This document shows, one piece after another, positions 1 through 4,736 of a DNA stretch of 12,559 nt; position 1 is the stretch's first letter; each line of letters begins with the position of its first letter. The notes under the pieces were generated by a model that saw nothing but the letters and a program-made list of their open reading frames with translations, was not told the origin of the DNA and ran no database searches. The translations under genes were made by a program, and so were the position numbers. The stretch comes from an uncultured Clostridium sp. (GTDB taxonomy: Bacteria; Bacillota; Clostridia; TANB77; CAG-508), in NCBI GenBank assembly GCA_947426875.1, contig CANEFU010000012.1, forward strand, positions 1-12,559. Direction: 5' to 3'.

Positions 1-1
1 A

Positions 2-85
2 AATTTCTCAAAATCATTTAATTGGTTACAAAGAAAAATGTGGAAGTTATGTTTTGGATTAGAAATAACTAATTTGGAGGATTAA
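2..85 (+). CDS. C-terminal end of an upstream gene (partial)
   Basis: The second reading frame is open from the window edge to a TAA at 83-85, giving 27 residues that include a W-x4-M-W stretch and end in LED. It stops 3 bases before the next ATG, and the ribosome binding site of the next gene (GGAGG, 76-80) lies inside its last codons, as in the tightly packed operon downstream. The start lies outside the window. I do not recognise the product. The call rests on spacing and frame only, so it may be a chance open frame. Confidence 0.35.
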   Translation, partial: NFSKSFNWLQRKMWKLCFGLEITNLED

Positions 86-88
86 TTT

Positions 89-247
89 ATGAAACAAAGA
101 TTACAAGAATTAAAAGAAAATATAATATCTTTTGTAAATAACTGTAATGTTGAAAGATTTGATATTTATATAGATGAACAGGTATCAAATGCAAAATCAG
201 ACAAAAAGTATTATAAAGTAAGTTTAGAAATAAGAGAGCATGAATGA
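89..247 (+). CDS. Small phage protein of unknown function, 52 aa
   Basis: The ATG follows GGAGG (76-80) with an 8-base spacer, a strong ribosome binding site. The product is 52 residues: a charged N-terminal helix starting MKQRLQELKENIISFVNN, then two probable beta-strands (FDIYID and YYKVSLEIRE). It has no signal peptide or membrane segment. It opens a run of short genes typical of the middle region of Clostridia phages. I do not recognise a family or function. Confidence that it is a gene comes from the ribosome binding site and the protein-like composition. Confidence 0.7.
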   Translation: MKQRLQELKENIISFVNNCNVERFDIYIDEQVSNAKSDKKYYKVSLEIREHE

Positions 248-322
248 TATCAAGTTAATTAAAGAAAGAGAGAATGACAAGAAGTAAAAGTAAATTTAGA
301 ATAAGAATGTAGGAGGCTAGAA

Positions 323-559
323 ATGAAAGAATATACAAGAGGCAATGCAGATAATTTAGAAAAAGCATTAGATGGATTAGGACAATTTTGCCATAATTGG
401 TGTATGAATTGCAAAGAAACAGAAAAACAAAAAGATTTAGTATTTAGATGTAAACAATGTGATTTTCAAAATGAAAATGGAAGTTGTCAAATTAAGATAT
501 TTTTAAATAACTATACTTCTGGAAAAAGTGGAAGATACACAAGTATGGGAAGTTTATAG
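323..559 (+). CDS. Small cysteine-rich phage protein, possible zinc binding, 78 aa
   Basis: AGGAGG (311-316) stands 6 bases before the ATG. The 78-residue product has a cluster of cysteines and a histidine, read as C-H-N-W-C-x2-C, then C-x2-C (CKQC) and a later SC, a pattern suited to one or two metal sites. There is no membrane segment. Small Cys-cluster proteins of this kind are common in the accessory part of Clostridia phage genomes. A nucleic-acid-binding or regulatory role is a guess from the cysteines alone. The upstream gap (248-322) holds no supported gene. Confidence 0.75.
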   Translation: MKEYTRGNADNLEKALDGLGQFCHNWCMNCKETEKQKDLVFRCKQCDFQNENGSCQIKIFLNNYTSGKSGRYTSMGSL

Positions 560-619
560 AAGTAAAGGTGATGTAAAGGCAAGATTATGAAAAAACAATA
601 AAAGAAAAGAGGTAGAAAG

Positions 620-991
620 ATGAAAATAATAGATATTTTAAACAAGAAAGCAAATGGAAATTTAAAAGATGGGTTTAAGTTTTGCTTTGAAAATAAAGTT
701 TATATATACAATAAATCAAAAGATGAGATTAACAAAGGGGATACTGAACATTCATTAGGCGGACAATATAGATTAGAGAAATGTTTAAATGATGAAGTAT
801 TATTATTTCAAGAAGAAATAAAAGAATCTGAAAAAGTAGAAAAAAACAAAGAAACAGAAGAATTTACAAGCACGGTAGAAAGTTATCATAGCAAAGAGAC
901 TATATGTCAATATTGTAATGCACAAACAGCAAAAATAAACGAATTAGTAAGAGCAGTAAACAAACTAAATAAAGAAAGTGAGGAAAAGTAG
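620..991 (+). CDS. Phage protein of unknown function with C-terminal CxxC, 123 aa
   Basis: AGAGGT (608-613) precedes the ATG. Residues 1-70 form a beta-rich segment (KFCFENKVYIYNK, then LNDEVLLFQEE), a layout I associate with a recurrent small Clostridia phage protein that begins MK-x-I-D-x-LN. Residues 70-95 are acidic, low-complexity linker. The C-terminus carries a CQYC pair near residue 96 followed by a probable helix. The stop codon overlaps the leader of the next gene, whose ribosome binding site lies within the last codons, so the two are translated in tandem. No enzymatic motif is visible and the function is unknown. Confidence 0.75.
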   Translation: MKIIDILNKKANGNLKDGFKFCFENKVYIYNKSKDEINKGDTEHSLGGQYRLEKCLNDEVLLFQEEIKESEKVEKNKETEEFTSTVESYHSKETICQYCNAQTAKINELVRAVNKLNKESEEK

Positions 992-992
992 A

Positions 993-1259
993 ATGAAGAA
1001 AATAACAATAAGTTTAATAGTAATAACAATTACAGTGGGACTAGCTTATATACTAAAAGATTTGATAGTATTAGATACTATAGCAAATGAAGATAGATTT
1101 ATAAAAATAGATAGATACAATTATACAGATACTATTATAGTTTATGATAAACAAACCAAAGTGGAATATGCAATAAGTGATGCAGCTTACAATAGAGGAA
1201 CAATTACGTTACTAGTAGACCAAGAGGGTAAACCACTACTATTTAAAGAAACGGAGTGA
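993..1259 (+). CDS. Membrane-anchored DUF6440-like protein, 88 aa
   Basis: I place the start at ATG 993 rather than the in-frame GTG at 978, because the GTGAGG around 978-983 serves well as the ribosome binding site for 993 and the product then begins MKKITISLIV, directly entering one hydrophobic helix (about residues 4-25). The rest (about 34-88) reads RFIKIDRYNYTDTIIVYDK, then a short segment ending GTITLLVDQEGKP, which matches the layout of DUF6440 (an RF start, a D-K-x-T-x-V-x-Y centre, and a closing L-x-D-x-x-G-K-P). The biochemical role of that family is not known to me. The topology suggests a short cytoplasmic N-terminus and an outside domain, but this is not certain. Confidence 0.75.
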   Translation: MKKITISLIVITITVGLAYILKDLIVLDTIANEDRFIKIDRYNYTDTIIVYDKQTKVEYAISDAAYNRGTITLLVDQEGKPLLFKETE

Positions 1260-1264
1260 TATAA

Positions 1265-1475
1265 ATGAAGATAGAACAAAAACTAGAAAGAAAAATAAAT
1301 AATATAGTGCAAATAACACGGAGAATGGCCAGAAGAGGTAGAAATAACACAAGAAGAATATAATCAGTTATCAAAAGAAGTGCAACAAGAAGTAAAGGGA
1401 TTTATAGAGGTATTAGACAAAAACAAACAGCCATTTAATAAATTTATGAACGTTAAATTAAAAATAAAAGAATAG
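1265..1475 (+). CDS. Small phage protein that needs a +1 frameshift at CGG (about 69 aa)
   Basis: The ATG at 1265 opens a frame reading MKIEQKLERKINNIVQIT for 18 codons to ACA (1316-1318), followed by CGG (1319-1321). Without a shift this frame ends after 32 residues at TAA 1361-1363 with an implausible arginine-rich tail. Skipping one base moves into a long protein-like frame (GEWPEEVEITQEEYNQL, continuing to FNKFMNVKLKIKE) that ends at TAG 1473-1475, just where the ribosome binding site of the next gene begins. The downstream frame has an in-frame TAA at 1314-1316 and no ATG until near its end, so it cannot be a separate gene. It could be a real recoded gene or one broken by a 1-base insertion. 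The protein family is unknown to me. Confidence 0.65.
1316..1322 (+). promoter_or_regulatory. Candidate +1 frameshift site, ACA CGG A
   Basis: The shift window is bounded by the upstream stop of the +1 frame (1314-1316) and the zero-frame stop (1361-1363). The CGG at 1319-1321 is inside it. A +1 move replaces CGG by GGA (glycine). No upstream Shine-Dalgarno-like stimulator is visible, so a slow or undecoded CGG in the A site would be the driver. The same context recurs in the portal gene at 6418-6424. Confidence 0.5.
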
Positions 1476-1484
1476 GAGGTACAA

Positions 1485-1967
1485 ATGAATATTGAAAAAG
1501 CATTAAAAGAGTATAAGACTAAAAAAGGGAAAATAGAAACAATAAGAGAAAGATGTGAATACTGGCAATATTGTTTAGATACAATGACAGACGATGAAAT
1601 AGCAAAAGAATTTATATTCGAATCTACGGATACATACGGAATGCCAAAGGCAAAAAACAATAACAGTCCAACAGAAACATCAATAGTAATGAAAGAAATT
1701 ACAAGAGAAATGGTAAAACAATGGATAAAAGACGACAAATCAAGAGAGAGAGTATTAGAACACGAAATAAAACAGATAGAAATAGCATTAGGCTCACTGA
1801 CAGAAGAGGAAAACTACATAATAGAGTGCAAATGCATAGATAGATGGAAATGGAGACAAGTAGAAATAAGTTTTAATGACAAATTTAAAACTAACATAAC
1901 AGAAGAACAGCTAAAGAAAAAGAAAAAAGAAGCAATTAAAAAAATGGAAGAAATATTAAATAATTAA
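1485..1967 (+). CDS. ArpU/RinA-like late transcription regulator, 160 aa
   Basis: AGGAGGT (1474-1480) lies 4 bases before the ATG. The 160-residue product has a helical N-terminus with a YWQYCLDTM segment, a polar middle with a PKAKNNNSPTETS linker, and a C-terminal region (about 104-158) resembling sigma-70 region 4 and helix-turn-helix domains: LTEEENYIIECKCID, WRQVEISF, then a lysine-rich helix. This layout and length fit the ArpU/RinA late-regulator group, which activates phage late operons. Its place as the last gene before the non-coding region and the terminase module is where such regulators sit. The assignment rests on architecture and context rather than an invariant motif. Confidence 0.65.
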   Translation: MNIEKALKEYKTKKGKIETIRERCEYWQYCLDTMTDDEIAKEFIFESTDTYGMPKAKNNNSPTETSIVMKEITREMVKQWIKDDKSRERVLEHEIKQIEIALGSLTEEENYIIECKCIDRWKWRQVEISFNDKFKTNITEEQLKKKKKEAIKKMEEILNN

Positions 1968-2049
1968 ATTAGCACAAAAATTACACGAAAATTACATATA
2001 AATTATCTGTTTTTCTTAAAACAATGTGTTAATATATTATCATAGAAAT

Positions 2050-2126
2050 GTGTCTGAATAGATACACAAACACAAAGTCGCAGGTAGAAATACCTCATAA
2101 GTCCGAGCGACAAGGCTTCTATCTTT
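2050..2126 (+). ncRNA. Unidentified folded RNA element downstream of the late regulator
   Basis: Several nested pairings are visible. GTGTCT and AGATACAC (2050-2067) form a hairpin with a GAAT loop. GTCGC (2078-2082) pairs with GCGAC near 2107-2111, enclosing an AGGTA-GAAA-TACCT hairpin with a GNRA-type tetraloop and an unpaired CATAAGTCCGA segment. AGATA near 2060 could alternatively pair with TATCT near 2120. A Rho-independent terminator follows at 2151-2181. No open reading frame covers it. I do not match it to a known riboswitch or ribozyme: the hammerhead CTGATGA core is absent. It may be a 3' UTR structure or a separate small RNA, and no clear promoter precedes it. Confidence 0.4.
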
Positions 2127-2150
2127 ATTTAAAAATATGTAATTCATGAA

Positions 2151-2181
2151 ACTAGTTATAGATTTTTATAGCTAGTTTTTT
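2151..2181 (+). terminator. Rho-independent terminator
   Basis: ACTAGTTATA (2151-2160) pairs with TATAGCTAGT (2167-2176), a 10-pair stem with one T-G wobble and a GATTTT loop, followed by a run of T to 2181. It would end transcripts coming from the early region and the folded element at 2050-2126. Confidence 0.8.
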
Positions 2182-2190
2182 AACTAAAAT

Positions 2191-2219
2191 TTGCAAAATT
2201 GACATAAAAGTGGTATAAT
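2191..2219 (+). promoter_or_regulatory. Candidate sigma-A promoter with extended -10
   Basis: TTGCAA (2191-2196, 4 of 6 matches to TTGACA), a 17-base spacer and TATAAT (2214-2219) preceded by TGG, an extended -10. It lies just after the terminator and about 95 bases before the antitoxin promoter, so it may give a longer version of the antitoxin RNA. Confidence 0.55.
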
Positions 2220-2285
2220 ATAGCTAGAAATTGAATAAAATATAGAAAAAACATTAAAAAAGTGCAATAAATTACACAAAAAGTG

Positions 2286-2314
2286 TTGATTTATTTAAAT
2301 AACTCTAGTATAAT
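2286..2314 (+). promoter_or_regulatory. Promoter of the + strand antitoxin-like RNA
   Basis: TTGATT (2286-2291), a 17-base spacer and a perfect TATAAT (2309-2314). The predicted start near 2320 coincides with the first base of a closing stem. The hexamers and spacing are identical to those of the opposing toxin promoter. A near-palindrome, GTGCAATAAATTACAC (2262-2277), lies just upstream and could be an operator, though nothing else supports that. Confidence 0.8.
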
Positions 2315-2321
2315 GTATACG

Positions 2322-2330
2322 ACAGAAACG
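2322..2330 (+). repeat. Direct repeat a, antitoxin copy
   Basis: ACAGAAACG, identical to 2565-2573 in the toxin 5' leader. It falls mainly in the unpaired bulge of the first hairpin of the RNA, where it would be free to pair with the toxin mRNA. Confidence 0.7.
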
Positions 2331-2402
2331 AGAAATAGTCTATATCTATTGTCGTACGTATGTATTCTGTCTATGCAATTATTTATTCCAGCCGAACGGA
2401 AT

Positions 2403-2416
2403 AAAACTTATCCATT
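2403..2416 (+). repeat. Direct repeat b, antitoxin copy
   Basis: AAAACTTATCCATT, 14 of 14 bases identical to 2527-2540, which covers the toxin start codon on the other strand. As RNA it is a perfect 14-base complement of the toxin start region. Confidence 0.85.
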
Positions 2417-2426
2417 AAGGAACGGA

Positions 2427-2461
2427 AAAAACTAGGGTCAACAGCAAATACCCTAGTTTTT
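2427..2461. terminator. Bidirectional Rho-independent terminator shared by the two converging RNAs
   Basis: AAAAACTAGGGT pairs with ACCCTAGTTTTT around an 11-base loop. There is a T run on the right for + strand transcripts and an A run on the left, a T run in the mRNA read from the - strand. Both the antitoxin-like RNA and the toxin mRNA would end here, as in the par locus of plasmid pAD1. Confidence 0.85.
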
Positions 2462-2473
2462 ATGTATTAACTA

Positions 2474-2539
2474 TTATTTAAACAAGCATAGAATCATGTA
2501 AATAATAATTAATACTCCGAACATTAAAAACTTATCCAT
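2474..2539 (-). CDS. Putative type I toxin, 21-residue membrane peptide
   Basis: On the - strand, ATG (2539-2537) follows AAAGGTGG (2554-2547) with a 7-base spacer, an excellent ribosome binding site, and a perfect promoter lies upstream. The 21 residues start MDKFLMFGVL, continue with an isoleucine run and IYMILCL, and end FK before two stops in a row (TAA TAG). It is a single hydrophobic span flanked by charged ends, the usual form of type I toxins that insert in the membrane. It is shorter than Fst (33 residues) and I see no close sequence match to a named family. Expression should be blocked by the RNA at 2320-2464. The promoter, ribosome binding site, start-codon complementarity and shared terminator make this far more than a chance ORF. 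Confidence 0.75.
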   Translation of the reverse strand: MDKFLMFGVLIIIYMILCLFK

Positions 2540-2540
2540 T
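2527..2540 (-). repeat. Direct repeat b, toxin copy over the start codon
   Basis: The same 14 bases as 2403-2416. Read as mRNA on the - strand it contains the AUG and the next three codons, so pairing with the antitoxin-like RNA would block initiation. Confidence 0.85.
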
Positions 2541-2564
2541 TTTTCACCACCTTTCTCAAGCGGA

Positions 2565-2573
2565 ACAGAAACG
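2565..2573 (-). repeat. Direct repeat a, toxin 5' leader copy
   Basis: The same 9 bases as 2322-2330, within the predicted first dozen bases of the toxin mRNA. Neighbouring CGGAAC-type words (2561-2566, 2572-2577) also resemble 2394-2401 and 2419-2427 in the antitoxin-like RNA, which would add more short pairings. Confidence 0.65.
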
Positions 2574-2583
2574 GAACAAGATT

Positions 2584-2612
2584 ATTATACTATGTGTTAG
2601 AAAATTAATCAA
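2584..2612 (-). promoter_or_regulatory. Toxin promoter
   Basis: Read on the - strand: TTGATT (2612-2607), 17-base spacer, TATAAT (2589-2584). The mRNA would start near 2577, leaving a leader of about 38 bases before the toxin start and a transcript of about 150 nt ending in the shared terminator. Confidence 0.8.
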
Positions 2613-2680
2613 CTAAAACGACAAATTCCTTAAAAAAGTTTAACAAAAAACAAACTAATAAAAAATAATAACAAAATAAT

Positions 2681-2709
2681 AGAACTTATTGAAAAATAAG
2701 TTCTTTTTT
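2681..2709 (+). terminator. Rho-independent terminator
   Basis: AGAACTTATT (2681-2690) and AATAAGTTCT (2695-2704) form a perfect 10-pair stem with a GAAA loop, followed by six T. It separates the toxin-antitoxin cassette from the late leader. No gene is visible directly upstream on this strand, so it may catch read-through from the early region. Confidence 0.8.
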
Positions 2710-2710
2710 A

Positions 2711-3050
2711 TTGCTATTAACACAATGCTAGGTAGTGCTAATATAAAAAAGTTTAACGAGTATTTTTGCGAAACACCTCCTTTCAGAATAGAGGATTAAA
2801 AACGGACAAATCAGAACTTTCCTAGCGAGTTCTAATATAAATAGTATGTAGTGATATATAAAAATTATCAATGGAAGCATAAGGTTGCGATACTAATTCT
2901 AGCACAGAGAAGAAATGTATCTAGTCTTCCAAGAAGTTCGGCTATTAAGCTAAAGGTTATAGGCTGTGTTGATACCAGAAACTCAAACGATATAAGATAG
3001 CGTCTTATATAAACCGATATATCATTACATAGTGTTTATAAAAGAAATGG
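2711..3050 (+). other. Structured, non-coding leader of the late operon
   Basis: No convincing gene lies here. A possible promoter is TTAACA (2717-2722), 16 bases, then TGC-TAATAT (2736-2744). Downstream are several foldable segments: AGAACT (2813-2818) with AGTTCT (2828-2833); GGAAG (2873-2877) with CTTCC (2926-2930), enclosing GATAC (2889-2893) with GTATC (2917-2921) and TTCT with AGAA inside; and ATATAAGA (2990-2997) with TCTTATAT (3003-3010), an 8-pair stem with a TAGCG loop and no T run after it. It ends at the ribosome binding site GGAGG of the next gene. It could be an antitermination or packaging region; no known RNA family is recognised. Confidence 0.45.
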
Positions 3051-3061
3051 AGGAAATAGAA

Positions 3062-3187
3062 ATGGGATTACATCACAAATCAAATAGAGAGAATCGTAAA
3101 AGAAAATATGCAGAACAATTTGCAAGAACAACAGAGAATAAAAAAAGAAAAGCAGATAAAAGAGCAAAAAGATTAAATAAAAAATAA
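3062..3187 (+). CDS. Very basic small phage protein, 41 aa
   Basis: GGAGG (3049-3053) precedes the ATG with an 8-base spacer. The 41 residues start MGLHHKSNRENRKRKY and end in KRAKRLNKK. Close to half are K or R, with few hydrophobics, suggesting a helical nucleic-acid-binding peptide. It is the first gene after the non-coding region and is followed 21 bases later by the next gene. Its function is unknown; DNA or RNA binding is inferred only from charge. Confidence 0.65.
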   Translation: MGLHHKSNRENRKRKYAEQFARTTENKKRKADKRAKRLNKK

Positions 3188-3208
3188 AAAAATTAGCGAG
3201 GTGCTAAT

Positions 3209-3424
3209 ATGAAAACTAAAGAAACAATATACGAAACATATATAAGAACATTATGCAGTAATTGCAAAAACAGAAAACTAAATTTATGCGAAATAAGAAA
3301 AGACATAAACGGAACACTAAAATGTTGTTATTATGTTAAAGACAAAGACGCAGCAGGATATAAGAAACAATTGAGAATAACAGCAAAACAACAAAAGCCA
3401 ATTATGAAAAATATATTGAAATAG
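3209..3424 (+). CDS. Small cysteine-rich phage protein, 71 aa
   Basis: GAGGTG precedes the ATG by about 7 bases. The central part has a C-x2-C-x7-C pattern followed by LKCCYY, a five-cysteine cluster of the kind seen in small phage proteins placed close to the terminase genes in Clostridia phages. The N-terminus is a short helix with TYIRTL and the C-terminus is lysine-rich (KKQLRITAKQQK). Metal binding is likely from the cysteines; the function is unknown. Confidence 0.75.
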   Translation: MKTKETIYETYIRTLCSNCKNRKLNLCEIRKDINGTLKCCYYVKDKDAAGYKKQLRITAKQQKPIMKNILK

Positions 3425-3433
3425 GAGAAAACA

Positions 3434-3706
3434 ATGTTATTAAAATCTAAAAAAATAGATAATTTAGAAAGGAAAGTCAATGAATATAAAAACAAAGTTG
3501 TTGTAAAATATTTAAAATCAAAAGGTTATGAATGCAACGAGTTAAGAAAAAGTATGATAAAAGTTAATAATGTTTTAAAGTCAAAAGGGCAAAGAGTTGT
3601 TATAGAAAAAGAAAATGAAATATTGTCAAGACTAGGTGCTTGTTATACCTGGGAAGCTTATATAAAAGTAAAGATAGTAGACATGATTACAGGAAAGGAA
3701 GTATAA
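3434..3706 (+). CDS. Phage protein of unknown function, 90 aa
   Basis: AGGAG precedes the ATG and the gap to the previous stop is 9 bases, so it belongs to the same operon. The product has a lysine-rich helical N-terminus (residues 1-35), then a region with KSKGQRVVIEKENEI and a C-terminal WEAYIKVKIVDM strand. There is no membrane segment or catalytic motif. I do not recognise a family. Confidence 0.7.
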   Translation: MLLKSKKIDNLERKVNEYKNKVVVKYLKSKGYECNELRKSMIKVNNVLKSKGQRVVIEKENEILSRLGACYTWEAYIKVKIVDMITGKEV

Positions 3707-3709
3707 GTT

Positions 3710-3829
3710 ATGTGGAACATATTTTTAGGAATAATATTAGGGTGCTTAGGAATTATAGCAATAGCCATTACGCTTTTTATTTTAATTGCAATAATTGATA
3801 CAACAATAAAACAAATTAAAAGAAGATAG
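3710..3829 (+). CDS. Small single-span membrane protein, 39 aa
   Basis: The ATG lies 3 bases after the previous stop; an AGGAAAGGAAG stretch (about 3691-3701) supplies the ribosome binding site. The 39 residues start MWNIFLGIILGCLG and continue as one long hydrophobic stretch to about residue 29 (with I-A-I-A-I and TLFILIAI), ending in a basic tail KQIKRR. This predicts a membrane helix with a positive inner end. It could be a small phage membrane effector, but no family is recognised. The next gene starts 8 bases after its stop. Confidence 0.65.
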   Translation: MWNIFLGIILGCLGIIAIAITLFILIAIIDTTIKQIKRR

Positions 3830-3837
3830 GAGCATCT

Positions 3838-4167
3838 ATGAAATTTAAAATAAATAATAAAAACTGGAATATAAAAGAAATACCTCAAGAAGAAATGAGA
3901 CAAGAATTAAAGAAGCACAATGACTCACAAGGAGAGTTTGGGAAATATTTTGGGCTTACTTATTTTGATATACAAACAATATTTTTAGATAAAGATTTAT
4001 GTCAAGATAGAAAAAGAAGCACTTTATTACACGAATTAGGACATTGCTATATAGGAACTTATATAACTCATATTGATAAGCAGTATACAGAAGAAGATGT
4101 AGTAGATATAATATCTAACTCACATGATATTATTAGAAATATAGTAGATAAATATTTTAAAGAATAA
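3838..4167 (+). CDS. ImmA/IrrE-like HELGH metalloprotease, 109 aa
   Basis: AGGAG precedes the ATG by 7 bases. The protein carries a zinc-peptidase motif, LLHELGH (His65-Glu66-His69), preceded by a strand (YFDIQTIFLD) and followed by an acidic helix that could hold the third ligand (near Glu85-Glu86). This order of strand, HExxH helix and later acidic ligand is that of the ImmA/IrrE (DUF955) fold. It is short, with no N-terminal helix-turn-helix. ImmA in ICEBs1 cleaves a phage-type repressor, but no repressor lies beside this gene, which sits directly upstream of the terminase. A late-stage protease or host-targeting role is therefore possible. The metalloprotease motif is clear; the substrate is unknown. 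Confidence 0.75.
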   Translation: MKFKINNKNWNIKEIPQEEMRQELKKHNDSQGEFGKYFGLTYFDIQTIFLDKDLCQDRKRSTLLHELGHCYIGTYITHIDKQYTEEDVVDIISNSHDIIRNIVDKYFKE

Positions 4168-4187
4168 AGAAAGAGAGGTAATCCTAT

Positions 4188-4736
4188 ATGACAGATGCAC
4201 AAAAAAGATTTTGTGATGAGTATTTAATAGACCTTAATGCAACAAGAGCATATAAGGTTGCTTATAAGAAATGTAAATCAGATTTAACAGCAAGAACAAA
4301 TGGAAGTAAATTGCTAACAAATACCAACATTCAAACTTATATTTCAGAAAAACAAAAAGAAATAGAACAGAGAACAGAAGTTACTCAAGATATGGTAATA
4401 AAAGAATTGTCAAAGATAGCATTTCTAGATATTAGAAAATTATATAACAATGAAGGCGGATTGAAAAATATTCAAGATATAGATAGCGATACTGCAGGAG
4501 CTATAAATTCAATTGAAAGTGTTGAAGAATTTGACGGATATGGAGAAGATAAAGAACAAATAGGATATACCAAAAAAATAAAATTATCAGAAAAAACAAA
4601 AGCCCTTGAATTGTTAGGAAGACACTTAGGATTATTTAATGATAAGTTAGATATAAATGTAAAAGAAAAAGAAGAAAAGAAAAATGCTATATCAGATATA
4701 TTAAACCAAATGAAGAATGTAGATGATACAGAATGA
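4188..4736 (+). CDS. terS: Terminase small subunit (Terminase_2 family), 182 aa
   Basis: The product starts MTDAQKRFCDEYLIDLNATR, the typical opening of PF03592 small terminases (QxxFCxEYL, then D-x-NATxAxxxAY). The helix-turn-helix covers about residues 10-60 (LTARTNGSKLLTN), followed by a central helical part with IKELSKIAFLDIRKLY, a segment with KIKLSEKTKALELLGRHLGLF and an acidic-basic tail. It would recognise the packaging site and regulate the large subunit. A ribosome binding site (AGAGAGGT) lies about 10 bases before the ATG. The last codon overlaps the ATG of terL in an ATGA, indicating coupled translation. Confidence 0.92.
   Translation: MTDAQKRFCDEYLIDLNATRAYKVAYKKCKSDLTARTNGSKLLTNTNIQTYISEKQKEIEQRTEVTQDMVIKELSKIAFLDIRKLYNNEGGLKNIQDIDSDTAGAINSIESVEEFDGYGEDKEQIGYTKKIKLSEKTKALELLGRHLGLFNDKLDINVKEKEEKKNAISDILNQMKNVDDTE

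Larger units (their letters stand above)
2320..2464 (+). ncRNA. Antitoxin-like antisense RNA of a par/Fst-type type I toxin-antitoxin, about 145 nt
   Basis: The RNA has its own promoter and terminator and no open reading frame. Visible folds: ACGACA (2319-2324) pairs with TGTCGT (2350-2355), with ATAG/CTAT inside it and a single-stranded GAAACGAG bulge; TTTATTCC (2382-2389) pairs with GGAATAAA (2398-2405) around an AGCCGAAC loop; the terminator hairpin closes the 3' end. Two segments repeat sequence from the toxin locus on the same strand, so the RNA is complementary to the toxin mRNA: ACAGAAACG (2322-2330) to its 5' end and AAAACTTATCCATT (2403-2416) to its start codon. The 3' ends also overlap. 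It would act by masking the toxin start. The role is inferred from architecture. Confidence 0.7.

Noticed and set aside
240..287. 15-codon ORF overlapping the end of the 89-247 gene (MNDIKLIKERENDKK)
   Set aside because: Its start lies within the previous gene with only a weak purine stretch before it, and 15 residues give no domain. It could be the remnant of a longer small gene, but nothing downstream continues it in another frame.
978..992. GTG start giving a 93-residue form of the DUF6440-like gene
   Set aside because: GTGAGG there is better read as the ribosome binding site of ATG 993, which places the membrane helix directly at the N-terminus.
1364..1738. - strand open frames such as 1364-1738, 3658-3903, 8600-8890 and 11504-11749
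   Set aside because: They lie opposite clear + strand genes, have hydrophobic Leu/Phe/Ser-rich composition typical of reversed AT-rich coding sequence, and lack ribosome binding sites.
2050..2126. Hammerhead or other known self-cleaving ribozyme
   Set aside because: A GAAA and a GTC are present but the CTGATGA core is not. The arrangement also did not fit my recollection of twister or pistol cores.
2199..2219. Perfect TTGACA at 2199-2204 next to TATAAT at 2214-2219
   Set aside because: The spacer is only 9 bases, too short for sigma-A. The same TATAAT works better with TTGCAA at 2191-2196 and a 17-base spacer.
2725..2799. 24-codon + strand ORF beginning MLGSANIKKFNEYF
   Set aside because: No ribosome binding site precedes the ATG and the frame overlaps a probable promoter and the leader RNA. 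It is taken as a chance frame.
2980..3012. Group I intron S-element-like string (AAGATAGCGTC)
   Set aside because: The bases belong to a simple 8-pair hairpin, and no P, Q or R core elements or interrupted gene are visible.
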